Translations under genes and position numbers: made by a program
Notes under the pieces: generated by a model
The model's database searches: none
What the model was told of the DNA's origin: nothing
Seen by the model: the letters and a program-made list of their open reading frames with translations, nothing else
Assembly (NCBI RefSeq): GCF_022539505.1
Contig: NC_061510.1
Location: forward strand, 37,039,047 to 37,103,046
Direction: 5' to 3'
Source of the DNA: Lolium rigidum
Lineage: Eukaryota > Streptophyta > Magnoliopsida > Poales > Poaceae
Length of the DNA stretch: 64,000 nt
In this document: positions 1-10,500 of the stretch, piece by piece
How the letters are laid out: each line of letters starts with the position of its first letter
How positions within the stretch are numbered: the first letter of the stretch is position 1

Positions 1-239
1 CCGAACTCTTTATTATTCATTTTACTTTGTGATAATCTTTGTGTTTGAAGTTATATATCTTGCTATCAAATAGTTGTTAGTCTTGTTTAACATAAGTTGT
101 TGGTGAACATAGGTGAATCCTAGTTATATAGGTATTGTGCTTGACAAAGTAAATGTTAGTTTTATTCCGCATTTGTCCAATCCATAATCGTAAGAGTTTT
201 AACCCATCTATTCACTCCCTCTAGGCAGCATCCGTGTCC
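1..239 (+). mobile_element. 3' end of a Copia-type LTR (partial)
   Basis: The sequence closely matches 37850-38117 in the same window, including the stretch around 'gcttgacaaagtaaa' and the terminal 'ctctaggc' block. That copy ends in the same 'gtgtccttTCA'-like terminus. In grass genomes this terminus belongs to SIRE/Maximus-like Copia LTRs, whose internal part starts with a tRNA-Met primer site. That family assignment is from memory and is not shown here. The end of the LTR and everything after it is lost in the gap at 240. Confidence 0.6.
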
Positions 240-339
240 NNNNNNNNNNNNNNNNNNNNNNNNNNNNNNNNNNNNNNNNNNNNNNNNNNNNNNNNNNNNN
301 NNNNNNNNNNNNNNNNNNNNNNNNNNNNNNNNNNNNNNN
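240..339. other. Assembly gap (100 N)
   Basis: A run of exactly 100 N. Its length equals that of the other two gaps, so it is a placeholder of unknown real size. It directly follows the end of a high-copy LTR. Confidence 0.99.
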
Positions 340-1077
340 GAGAAACTTGTAACCATGTTGAGATCAATGAAGCTAGCGATCTAGTAAAGAGTTCTTCCTC
401 TTGTCTCTCTTCTTGCATACCGGCCTTTGGTTGTGTTCTTGAGGAAAGCATCCGGAAGTTCTTCCCATCTAATCGCAAACCCTCCCCCGAATCCTCATAC
501 GTCCATTCGGCCCCAACTTAAGCCATCCTATGGCATCTGCTCGTTCACCACGACGACAACGGTGCCCCTGATCGAGCTTCCAAACGTTCTTTCATGTAGC
601 TCAACAACTGCTTCGAGGTGATGGAAATCACGAAGAGGAACACGCCGTCAGCCACGAGGCGGGCCCGTGATAGGCCCCGAGCTTTACACATATTGACGAT
701 GGTCGGGGCACGCTCATCTTCTATACATTCATTGTCCACCAGTTGCTTCCTAGCAAGCCTCCACGATGTGCTTGCAGCGTCAGGCCTGCTGCTGCCCAAG
801 ATGGTGATCGGGCCATGGCCATGAACAACAACATCAATAGGTGCAGCCTACACGAAACCGCCCTTCCCACCATGCGCCTTCGTCAACTCATAGTGGCTCT
901 CCATGCCTTGGTAGGTGTCAAAGGGAATTGAGGGAAACAATAAAATGTTTTGGTGGAAGACAACGCCATGGCTCTTGAAATTTATAGTGCATCTGCCGGG
1001 AATAGGGGGGGAGGAGGACTAAATTGGTATAGTCACGAAGGCCATTACCATGTGCGCCATCGCCGGCAGTGTCTAGC
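340..1077. other. Unassigned GC-rich, gene-like stretch
   Basis: I recognise no transposon terminus or domain here. The minus strand is open over 545-799 and reads like protein, with a fragment rich in Arg/Leu/Ser that contains 'TIVNMCKARGLSRARLV'. The plus strand overlaps it with shorter open frames. The minus-strand reading plausibly extends up to about 905 through one stop. It could be a fragment of a host gene or of a gene captured by a transposon. I have no functional assignment. Confidence 0.3.
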
Positions 1078-1841
1078 TTTTTTTTTTTGAACAAGGGTAG
1101 GATGCTGAGCACCCTAATTTTCATTACTCATAGACATTGTACAGATACAAATATTGTTCCTGCTGGTAGCAACCTGCTGATCGCTATAGAAACAGGACAC
1201 GAGGATGATGTATGAGTAGAATTGTTGCAAGAGCAAAGAGGCGCAACTCTGGCTAGAGTTTTTGCCTGTTGTGCACACTTGTGAGCAAGTACATTCAGAG
1301 ATCTTTTTATGTGAAAAATCCTTGGACGAAGCAGCTGCAGTGATTCCTGAAATTGCACAGCATGTCTTCTAATTTCCCACAAGATACTTGGATCAGCACC
1401 TCCATGCGCGCTTTTGCTAAACCCAGGTTATCAGTGAAGAAGTAAGGGTCCTGCAAAAGAAGCGAAGAAGCAATGTTGGCTGCAATGAGTAGCCCTTCCG
1501 CCTCCGCCTCAATTGGCGTAGAAACTGGAGATGTCTTGGCTGAAATAAAAACATCAATTATGTGTTGGCCCTACTTCCAGGTGATGTGTATTCCAACTCC
1601 TGCTTTAGAGGATTGTCCATTTGGTCGCTTCTTTCAGGCTGCATCAACAAATTGAACACTTCTAGCCGTTGGCTGAGATAGTGAATCACCATGATTCCTC
1701 GGAGCAATCTGCTCCGGAGAAACATCATTCCCCACATCTTCATCCTGAGCCATATGCAAACATGCTTAAAAGCCGTGGGCCCGATACAAAATAAATAAAA
1801 AGGCCATTTCTTGATGCCCAAGAGGTATTAATAAAAGTGTT
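1078..1841 (-). mobile_element. LINE 3' fragment with RNase H-like remnant
   Basis: On the minus strand, broken frames between about 1690 and 1128 resemble the RNase H-like / RVT_3 C-terminal part found in plant non-LTR elements and related genes. Examples are an 'AEAEGLLIAA'-type segment in a shifted frame, and 'IFHIKRSLNVLAHKCAQQAK' at about 1305-1250. The coding is broken by frameshifts. A T run of 11 at 1078-1088 is the poly(A) tail seen on the other strand and marks the 3' end. The upstream limit is obscure because an LTR begins at 1842. Confidence 0.55.
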
Positions 1842-2742
1842 TGTTGTTATATCTTAGTGTTAATGATAAATGTTTACATCTCATGTTATAATTGTATTAA
1901 CCGGAAACATTAATACTTGTGTGTTTTGTAAATATAAAGGAGTCCCTAGTAAGCCTCTTGTTAAACTAGCTTGTTGATTAATAGATGATCATGGTTTCCT
2001 GATCATGAATATTTGATGTTATTAATAACAAGATCATATCATTAGGTGAATGATATGATGGACATACACCCATAGTAAGCGTAGGATATGATCAAGTCAT
2101 TAAAATCGTTGTGCTTCAAGGTTTAAGATACAAGTAACTTAACCCTTCGACCATGAGATCATGTTAATCGCCTACACCGAATGGATGCTTTGATGACACC
2201 AAACACTACTTCATAAATGGATTGTTTTAAAGGTGGAATGAATTGTTCGGAAAGTATAGGTTGAAGCGTGTGGATCAATAGTGTGATTTGTCCATCCAAA
2301 TGACGGATAGATATACTCTGGACTCTCTCGGTGGAATGTCATCCAATTAGCTTGCAAGCATGTGACTGGCTCACAAGGGATGTCATATCACGATACGAGT
2401 AAAGAGTACTTATCGGTAACAAGGTTGAACTAGGTACGGAGATACCGACGATCAAATTTCGGTAAGTAAAATATCGCGAGGCAAATGGAATCGGTATCGT
2501 ATGTAAATGGTTCATTCGATCATGAAGTCATCGTATGTGGGAGCCATTATATATCTCCAGGTCACGCTATTGGTTATTGATTGGAGAAGTGTCTCGATCA
2601 TGTCTGCATAGTTCACGAACCGTAGGGTGACACACTTAAGGTTCGATGTTGTTTTAAGTAGATATGAAATATGGAATGGAGTTCGAATACTGTTCAGAGT
2701 CTCGGATGGGATCCAGGACATCAGGTTCCGGAATGGTTCGAA
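1842..2742 (+). mobile_element. LTR of family D, first segment
   Basis: It starts with TGTTGTTATATCTTAG. The LTR continues across the CACTA element at 5631-5748 and across the Tat element at 33862-34535, where it ends in CTACA. Together the three segments give an LTR of about 1.69 kb. I recognise it as a common Pooideae LTR type, probably Copia (inference from memory). The 5 bp flanking its two ends (gtgtt at 1837-1841, ataat at 34536-34540) do not match, so it is not a simple solo LTR with an intact target duplication. Confidence 0.7.
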
Positions 2743-3335
2743 CACTACTAGATATCCCCTTTTAGCCGAGGGTCCATTTACCGTCGGATATTTTAGTTGA
2801 CCCTCGGATACACTTGTATCCGACAGTACACCGTCGGCCATCTCCCGTCGGCTATGCTCGGTCGGCCATTACCCTAGTAGCCGACGGTACGGTCGGCTAA
2901 TATCTTTTCCCACGGTAATAATCCGACGATGAGCTGTCGAGTATGTTCTGGTCAATAGCCGATAGTTTCCCATCGGGTATAATTTATCTGAGGGTTATTT
3001 CCTCCCGTCGATTTTCGTAATACTGGACTGTGCAGTTTTCCCGTCGTAGTTAATTTAACCAAGTGTACCAACAAACTGTAGGTTATTATGATTACTGACT
3101 ATGTCTATTTCGAAATTTCCGACCATGTAGATTAGGCCCATTTTGTTTTCCCATTCACTCTTTTTTTTTTCCGTTCCTGCTGTTATATTTCAGCTATGTT
3201 GCCTGCAATTTATAAATCTCTGTTGTTGTATTTATATTTTTATTTATTACACTTCGTGTCACCCAAAATTTCGTACACATTGGAGAATACAAAACATTGA
3301 TATAAAGAGCCAAATAAATTCAACGTCCAGAGATT

Positions 3336-3587
3336 TCACAAGATGCAATTAACGATTGCAAAAAATATGTGATCACAATTACAAGATCTAGCGTCCAGTG
3401 TCTTAGAAGCAACCTTTGACTGGATCTGGCGCACGTAGCGCCCTTGGCGGACTGATACGGTAGCAGCTAAGATAGTTGGGGGTGGAGTGACGTCTAGGCT
3501 CGTGCCAGCGGAGGAATAAACTCCGGGTCCGACGCCTCCAAGAGACACAGGTGCCCTCGTCAGATCACACTCGTCGCTGTCGATCAC
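3336..3587 (-). pseudogene. Gene-like fragment captured in CACTA
   Basis: The minus strand is open for 83 codons and the surrounding DNA is more GC-rich than the subterminal zones. The reading contains 'DECDLTRAPVSLGG' and a Thr/Pro-rich stretch. No domain is recognised. It lies in the interior of the CACTA element, where host gene pieces are often carried, so capture is the natural reading. A chance frame cannot be excluded. Confidence 0.25.
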
Positions 3588-3967
3588 CGCATCCTTACAA
3601 AGAAACGGAAACAGAGATACTGAGACATGAACAGAGAGAGACGGGGAGAAGAACTACCAACTAAATCTGCTTTTATTTGTTATCAGGAACCCACACCTAC
3701 CAAGGCTTTGATCCTGTTGTCGTGGCCGCTGCACACCATGGGTATTGGCTCCAATTACTGAAATCTGCCCTAATTTAGAAAACCATACAACAATTGATTA
3801 GTAGATGGAAAAGATGAATATGAGATTTGTAGGTAGACCAAGATGAGAGGCCGATTGATTAGCAGTTGAAAAAGATAGCATGTGCCAGACACATCCACCG
3901 TCGATCTGATCTTGCAGCACCATGAAAAGAACAGACTTAGAGGAGACAAACCACAAACGAAGAATTA

Positions 3968-4266
3968 GGGCTCCTTTGATTCAAAGGATTTGCATAGGAA
4001 TTGTGTAGGATTTGGTTCCTATGGGAAAATTTCCTATACATGTTATTTGATTCATAGGAACATATCCTATAGGAAAAATTCCCATAGGAATCTTGTAGTG
4101 TAATTCCTATAGGAAAAAACATTAGACTTCATACCTCACTGGAAAAATTCGCTTTGCTACAATCAAACAAACTTCATCTTCCTATAGGATTGAAGTAGTC
4201 ATGCCATTCCAATCCTATACCTTTCATATTCCTATGTTTTTTCTATCCTTTAAATCAAAGGAGCCC
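3968..4266. mobile_element. Tourist-like (PIF/Harbinger) MITE
   Basis: It is a 299-bp element. The left end GGGCTCCTTTGATTCAAAGG pairs with the right end, which reads AATCAAAGGAGCCC. TTA lies on both sides (3965-3967 and 4267-4269), the usual PIF/Harbinger target. The interior is a fold-back of repeated 'cctataggaa' motifs. It is nested in the CACTA element. Confidence 0.9.
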
Positions 4267-4269
4267 TTA

Positions 4270-4700
4270 GTAGAGACGAGCTACCTGGCTGGAGGATTTG
4301 GAGACTCGGCGTGCTCCGGCCTCCTTATGCTAATAGGCAGCGGGTCCGTCCTTTGTCCAGTGGGCACACCACCGGACGGTCCATCCCGTCATTGTCCTGA
4401 ACGCGCCTCTGGTTTGGCTTCTCGCCCGAATCAAACGGGGGTTGTGCGCCGCCGACCTCGACCATGAGACGCCGGCGTTACGGCACATGTTGGACGAGCT
4501 CATCTGCAGCATCGACGGACGCTCGCCTCATGACCCTGGGCTCGGGCAACTTGTGGGTCGCGAGGTTGGTCGAGGACATGATCTGGAGGTCGCACGAGGA
4601 AGACAAATGGGAGGGATCGTGATTCGTGAGTAGTGGAGGTGAAGACTGGGGACATGATCTGTGCACGCGGTTTATTTTTCACCGACGCGTCCAAATCTCC
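4270..4700. other. GC-rich insert within CACTA, origin unknown
   Basis: A GC-rich block with overlapping short frames on both strands (for example 4330-4512 and 4500-4694 minus, 4442-4633 plus). It is unlike the AT-rich flanks of the CACTA element. It looks like captured genic DNA, but no protein family is recognised and the coding strand is undecided. Confidence 0.25.
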
Positions 4701-5630
4701 CGCGTCGTGGGAATTATTTCAACCATTTGCGCGCGGGCGTAGCTAGGTTCGTTACCAAAAAAAATCAATGTAAAGTTATTGGTTAATCAATAAAGTGTTG
4801 AATTCTCAAAAAAAATCAAATCATTTATCTACAATATGAGATAAATTAAACAACAAACTAAATAAATACTACGAATTTACAAGATTATACACCTGAGCTT
4901 TGAGCCTGGGCAGGGTGTGTAATTTTAATGGCACTTTGCAGAAATTATAGGAACAGTGGCTGGTTGGCTATCACCTATAAACTGCCTCCTATTTACCTTA
5001 AATTGAAGGTATTCCTAACTATTTACGGGACATAACTCAATTTTAACTATATATGCATAGAAAAGACCCCTAAATGCAACGAAAATAAATATTTGAGTAC
5101 TCATGTATATTTGTAGCTCATACCTAGACAAGGATGTCAAGCATATTCTAAATTTTGATGCCAACAATATTGAAAAATTAATGGACATAAAATAAGACTC
5201 CTTTATATGTTGCAAATCTTATTTACTTATATCATTAACCTATGGTTTAACATGTCGATCGACTCCATGATTAGACAAGTATTATTAGCCTTTTGATGTC
5301 CTCACTATAACCGACGGTAACATTTGTAGCCTCGGCCATTACCAAGAATAGACGAGAGTTATCGTTTTGACCGTCGGCCATTACACGACATAGCCGAGAG
5401 TGGCAACATGGCTGTCGGATATTAGTATAAACCGTCGGCCATTGATTAGATAGCCGAGCGTTGGTAACATCCCCTCGTGCAATTGAATATAACGTCGGTT
5501 ATTTGAAGTCATACCCGAGAGTTTGCTGATAACCGTCGGCTTTAAAGCTACTGTCGGTTATTATCATATTAGCCGACAGGCCGTCGGCTATTAAGTTTCA
5601 CCGTCAGAAATTTGGGGATTTCTAGTAGTG

Positions 5631-5748
5631 GGAGAATAAGATTCGTATATGAGAAGTCACATTCCAAGTTTGGAGTGGTCCGGTGAATTTATGGAAGGTT
5701 GTAGAAGATTCTAGAATCATCCGGAATAAATCACTATGGAACAGTAGC
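5631..5748 (+). mobile_element. LTR of family D, second segment
   Basis: This short stretch between the CACTA end and the Tat LTR continues the family D LTR. It ends in GTAGC, one copy of the Tat target duplication. The other copy is CTAGC at 33862-33866, so 4 of 5 bases match. Confidence 0.7.
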
Positions 5749-6135
5749 TGACAAGGTATTAACTTGTCAATGCCTACGGATTGTAGACTAGGGTTTAGTT
5801 GGATGTAGAGGGCAAGTAGATCTCGAAGGTTTCAGCCGAAAAGTACTCGACGAATATAAAACTAGGATTGTGTTGACAGTAAATTCGATCCTTTCTTTGT
5901 CCCTCGACTCCCCCTTATATAGGAGGTGGAGCCGAGGGTTTCGTAATACACAAGTTTACAGAGTCCGGGAGGGTTTCTGACCCATCCCGCAAGATTACAA
6001 GTATCGTTTCCTAATACAACTCTAGCTTTCCTTAATAGCATCTTGGGCTTCCGAATCTTCTTATTCTTTGGGTCGTGTGCCTTTAGTAAACCCCGGGTAC
6101 CATCTTCGGCAGACCCATTGGGGATGCCTATGTCA
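5749..6135 (-). repeat. 3' LTR of the Tat element
   Basis: On the plus strand it reads TGACAAGGTATT to GCCTATGTCA. A TATA-like 'ttatatagg' near 5915 faces the minus strand and would be the promoter core. The terminal TGACAAG / CTTGTCA inverted repeat lies at 5749-5770. Confidence 0.93.
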
Positions 6136-6150
6136 GTAGCCCCCCGAGAT
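6136..6150 (-). promoter_or_regulatory. Polypurine tract of the Tat element
   Basis: The minus strand reads CTCGGGGGGCTAC directly before the LTR terminus TGACATAGG. The G-rich tract at the LTR boundary is the expected primer for plus-strand DNA synthesis. Confidence 0.85.
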
Positions 6151-7400
6151 TTTGCTTGAATCGCAGAGTCATGGAAAATCTCCAACTTTAATCATTCAAC
6201 ATATCTGCTGAATTCATCACATATCTTTAGATACGCAATTCTATATTGTACAGGGATAATGGTAGTTGGGGCTAGTTCATCTGACGGATCAGGTACTAGT
6301 TAACTGCTCTAGTGGCAATCCGCAAAAACCTACTTCAAGATCACGTCCCCGGACATGATCTCGGGATACCGATGTAAACTTCGACGGGCGCCGCTTAAGG
6401 TCTTACCATTCCGTCGAGTCCCGGTCATATTTTATCGGGTACCTAACGCGTCCGTTAGGATTTTTCTTCGTATCCGTTGATACGGAAAAAAGTAGCAAAC
6501 CGACGTCGGAGACGGCGCTACGCCGCACGTAACGGATCCGGGGTCTTACCTTCGCAATGTTTTGCGGCATTCGGAGATTATTCGCTACTTTGGCGCTCTG
6601 AGAATATATTATCGAGTGCTTTTTCGGCTGCTGGAATAGCACATTTTATCGAGTCAATGTATGACTTATTTTGCCTTCCCGATGGGAGTATATGTAGAGT
6701 TATTTGTATAACTCGAAATATGCTCACTTTTTCTTTTTTCTTCTTTCTTTCTTTCTCTCTTTTTCTTTACAATTTCATCGGGAGCGTGCCCGATGGGAGT
6801 AGCCCCCGAGGCTACAACCAAGAACTTGTGCTTGGTTGTAGGCTCAACACTTTATTGCCTCATGTCAATGTATTTTCATTCTGTCTCGAACTTTTTATAT
6901 TTATCGGGTGCGCGACCAGCGCTCCCGATGGGAGTAGCCCCCGAGGCTATGAGCAAATGCTTGCATTTGGTCATAGGCTCTCGACATTTCTATTTTGTCA
7001 TACTCGAATTTTTCTTTTTTCCAAAGTAGCCCCCGAGCATTTGGGCAAAAACTTGTATTTGTTCAAAAGCTCTCGAAACAATCTTCTGCTGCCGCCATTC
7101 TTACAAACCTTCGTATCCGAGATTTTCTCTTGCCCAGGTGACATCATTGCTGACGATAGCCACGATCACTATATCAGGAAAACGCGAGATCTTCTCCCCC
7201 TCTGTCTTGTGGGCCCAAATTTCGTACCAGTTTAACACGTCGTGCAAGTGGGGGACACACGTCCTCCGCTTTTCCTCGCGCACGTACTGTAGCTGCTGTA
7301 CTTTCTTGTCTATATGAAATTACTTTTTACCCCTTGTCCACGTGTACACCATCTGTCCCGCAATCTTTCGATCCAACGGCGCGACGGTTCACCGCACCTC
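6151..7400. other. Tat 3' non-coding region with PPT-like repeats and hairpins
   Basis: No credible protein is seen. The PPT motif recurs three more times as 'agcccccgag' (near 6801, 6941 and 7028). The first two copies are followed by strong inverted repeats. One has perfect 11-bp arms (ctacaaccaag / cttggttgtag). The other has 13-bp arms with one mismatch (6949-6978). The third is weaker. The first two units are also preceded by 'cgatgggagt'. Confidence 0.7.
6791..7075. repeat. Three PPT-like / hairpin repeat units
   Basis: Units at about 6791-6845, 6924-6983 and 7024-7075 each hold 'tagcccccgag' followed by a fold-back ending in 'gctc'. Spacing is about 100-135 bp with T-rich linkers between them. 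Confidence 0.75.
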
Positions 7401-7408
7401 TATATAAA
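7401..7408 (+). promoter_or_regulatory. TATA box of the antisense gene
   Basis: TATATAAA lies 129 bp upstream of the proposed ATG at 7537, in a C-rich setting typical of grass core promoters. It fits an internal promoter that drives transcription opposite to gag-pol. Confidence 0.5.
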
Positions 7409-7536
7409 GGTATCGTCTTCCTCCTCTAATCCTTTCGCTCACGCCGCACCTCTGCTTCTCCGCTGCAAGATCCTCCATTGCTCTCCTTGCTTCAAGCGCT
7501 CATCCATACTCTCACCCTTTGCCACCAAGCTCATTG

Positions 7537-10500
7537 ATGCCGCCTCGCATCCGTTTGACTAGGCACATCACTCCGGAGTCGAAGATAGCCGCCGAAGATC
7601 TGAAGTGGGAGAGATCCAAGATCTCCAATCAAGATATGAACCTGCTAAAGAAGCTGGGGTTCACCAAGAAGGAGAACACGCTGCGCTTCCCCTCCGAGGA
7701 AAGCTACCCATCACCTCCAATGGAGTATCGGGTCAGTTTTGTTGACCATCTCATCCGCGGTCTTTCTCCCCCCATCCACGAGTTTCTCCGTGGTCTTCTT
7801 TTTGTTTATGGGCTTCAGCTACATCAGCTGACGCCCAATTCCATTCTCCACGTGTCGATTTTTATCACACTGTGTGAGTGCTTCCTCGGAGTCCATCCTA
7901 ATTGGGCTTTGTGGAAGCGCATTTTCTGCATCCGCCGTAATGGCGCCCACGGCGTCGCCTATAACATCGGCGGCGTCGTTATCTGTGTTCGTCCTGATGT
8001 CGAATACTTCGACGTCAAATTCCCCGATTCTGTCCAAGGGTGGCGCAAGATATGGCTCTATATACATGAGGAGAGCTCTGATTCAGTGGAGTACAACATT
8101 GCTCCTTTTGACGGAAAAAACAAGATTCTTCGCCGCTGATCCTGGGATGCTGAAGCTACCGAAGAAGAGAAATCGGCGACAGAGGCGCTGATGACTCGCA
8201 TCCGTGAGCTCCAGAACACCCACGGCAAGGAATTGTCGGGTATCCAGATCACAGCGTACTTCCTTAGGATTAGAGTGCAGCCTCTGCAAGCTCGCAAAAA
8301 TCACCTTTGGATGTATGCTGGTAATGAAGATGTCGAGAGAATTTCCAAGGACCTTCCTGTGAAGGACTTGGAGAAATTGATCCAAAGGATGTCAAAGCTA
8401 AGCAAGAAGGACAGCATTCCAACTTCTTGCCGTATTGCGCCATATAGTGGCGCCAATCCCCTTCCCGAGGTAATTTGTCTGTTTGGTTGCTATATTGTCT
8501 CCTTAAGTTTTATTATTTGTCGACTACTGTCTTGCTAGTCTTTTGCATAACTTCCTTCTCTCTTTTTTATCGACACTCTTTCTTTTTCTCAGAACCATCC
8601 CTCTCTCACTTCTCTTCCTCCTCTTCCTGAGGGTGGAGAAGTTGAAGACCGTACCGTTGTCGATGATGACAACCAAGGCACCTCGCGCCACGACAGGTGA
8701 AGTCGCGGGTTCCCACAGATCCGCGGCTTCTTCTGAAAAAGATGCTGAGTCTGAAGCCAGTGCTTCGACACACTCCCTTCCTCCTGTTTCTCCAAGGAAC
8801 AAGAGGAAAAGGAGTGAAGTCAAAGATTCCGGCACCTCCCAAGCCGAAGAAACTGATCCTTCAGATGGGAAGGCAGCTTTCAATCAATACACCGATGCCC
8901 TCGTCAGCTCGTAAGTTACTCCTTACTCCTTACTTTTTTGCTCTTTGACGTTTTTTATCTTTTTTTTCTTCTTATACTGTCGCCATTTTTATTGTAGTGG
9001 TGACGAGGAAGAAGAACAACCTATTGATGCGGCTGCTCGAACGAGTACGTCGCGTACTTTAGTTGTGTCCGAAGCTCAGCATGATGGGGATGAAACTTCG
9101 CCTCCTCAGCAAAACGTCGAGCATTCGACTCCACCTGCAAGCCCCCGTGCCCCTTCACCAAAGAGGGCAAGGGTCGAGCCATCCAAGGAACCTATCATGT
9201 TCCCTGGTAGCTCTTCGACACCTTCATTAGATGACGTAAGTGTTTCAGTCTTCTCTCTTTTGTTCATGTTCCGAGCCTTTCAGTATTTTCATCTCTCCTT
9301 TGTTTCTTGCGATATGTTGTCGAGTCTAGACTGGCTATATTGACTTCTTTTTCTTTTGGTCCTCTCTTCAGCCTTTAATGAAGGAATTTATCCGTCTCGG
9401 TACCTGATACGTCTCCAACGTACCTATAATTTCTGATGTTCCATGCTTGTTTTATGATAATACTTACATGTTTTGCTTGCACTTTATAATGTTTTTATGC
9501 ATTTTCCGGAACTAACCTATTAACAAGATGCCGAAGTGCCGGTTCTCGTTTCTGCTCGTTTTTGGTTCCGGAAAGGCTGTTCGGGCAATATTCTCGGAAT
9601 TCGACGAAACGAAGACCAAACATCATAATTCACCGAGACGGACCAGGACACCGAAGGGGAGTCGGAGGGAGGCACTGGGGCCCCCACACCATAGGGCCGC
9701 GCGGGCCAGCCCCTGGCCGCGCCGGCCTATGGGGAGGGCACCCTGTTGCCCCTCCTGCGCCGCCTCTTCGCCTATTTAAGCCCTTTCGACCTAAAAACGC
9801 AAGACCAATTGACGAAACTCCAGAAAGACTCCAGGGGCGCCGCCACCATCGCGAAACTCCAATTCGGGGGACAGCTGTTCCGGCACCCTGCCGGGACGGG
9901 GAAGTGCCCCCGGAAGCCATCTCCATCGACGCCACCGCCTCCATCATGCTCCGTGAGTAGTTCCCCCATGGACTACGGGTTCTAGCTGTAGCTAGTTGGT
10001 ATTCTCTCCCCTATGTACTTCAATACAATGATCTCATGAGCTGCCTTACATGATTGAGATTCATCGATGTAATCGGTGTTGTGTTTGTTGGGATCCGATG
10101 GATTGTTACGTTATGATTGTCTATCTATAAAGTTTGTGAAGTTATTGTTGCTTGCAATCTTGTTATGTTTAATGCTTGTCACTAGGGCCCGAGTGGCATG
10201 ATCTTAGATTTAAGCTCTATACTTATTGCTTAGATTGTATCTACAAGTTGTATGCACATGTCTATGTCCGGAACCAAAGGCCCCAAAGTGACGGAAATTG
10301 GGACAAGCTGGAGGGAAAGGCTTAGATATGAGGATCACATGTTTTCACGGAGTGTTAATGCTTTGCTCCGGTGCTCTATTAAAAGGAGTACCTTAATATC
10401 CGAGTAGATTCCCTAGAGGCCCAGCTGCCACCTGGCTGGTAGGACAAAAGATGTTGTACAAGTTTCTCATTGCGAGCACGTATGACTATATATGGGAAAC

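Larger units (their letters stand above)
2743..5630. mobile_element. Non-autonomous CACTA (Spm/En) transposon
   Basis: The left end reads CACTACTAGATATCCCC and the right end reads GGGGATTTCTAGTAGTG, a terminal inverted repeat with one mismatch in the first 17 bases. Subterminal zones (about 2760-3040 and 5310-5610) are packed with short repeats built on 'cgtcggctat' in both orientations, as is typical of CACTA elements. Flanking triplets are gaa and gga, a 3-bp target duplication with one difference. At 2888 bp with no transposase-like frame, it must be moved by proteins from elsewhere. It sits inside the family D LTR, whose sequence resumes at 5631. Confidence 0.9.

Noticed and set aside
6477..7235. 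252-codon plus-strand frame as a gene
   Set aside because: The frame runs through PPT-like repeats, hairpins and T-rich DNA, has no recognisable domain and starts without context. It is best explained as chance openness in repetitive DNA.
9562..9960. Overlapping plus and minus frames in the GC-rich part of the solo LTR
   Set aside because: LTR U3 regions here are GC-rich and give long random frames, and the same happens in every related LTR.
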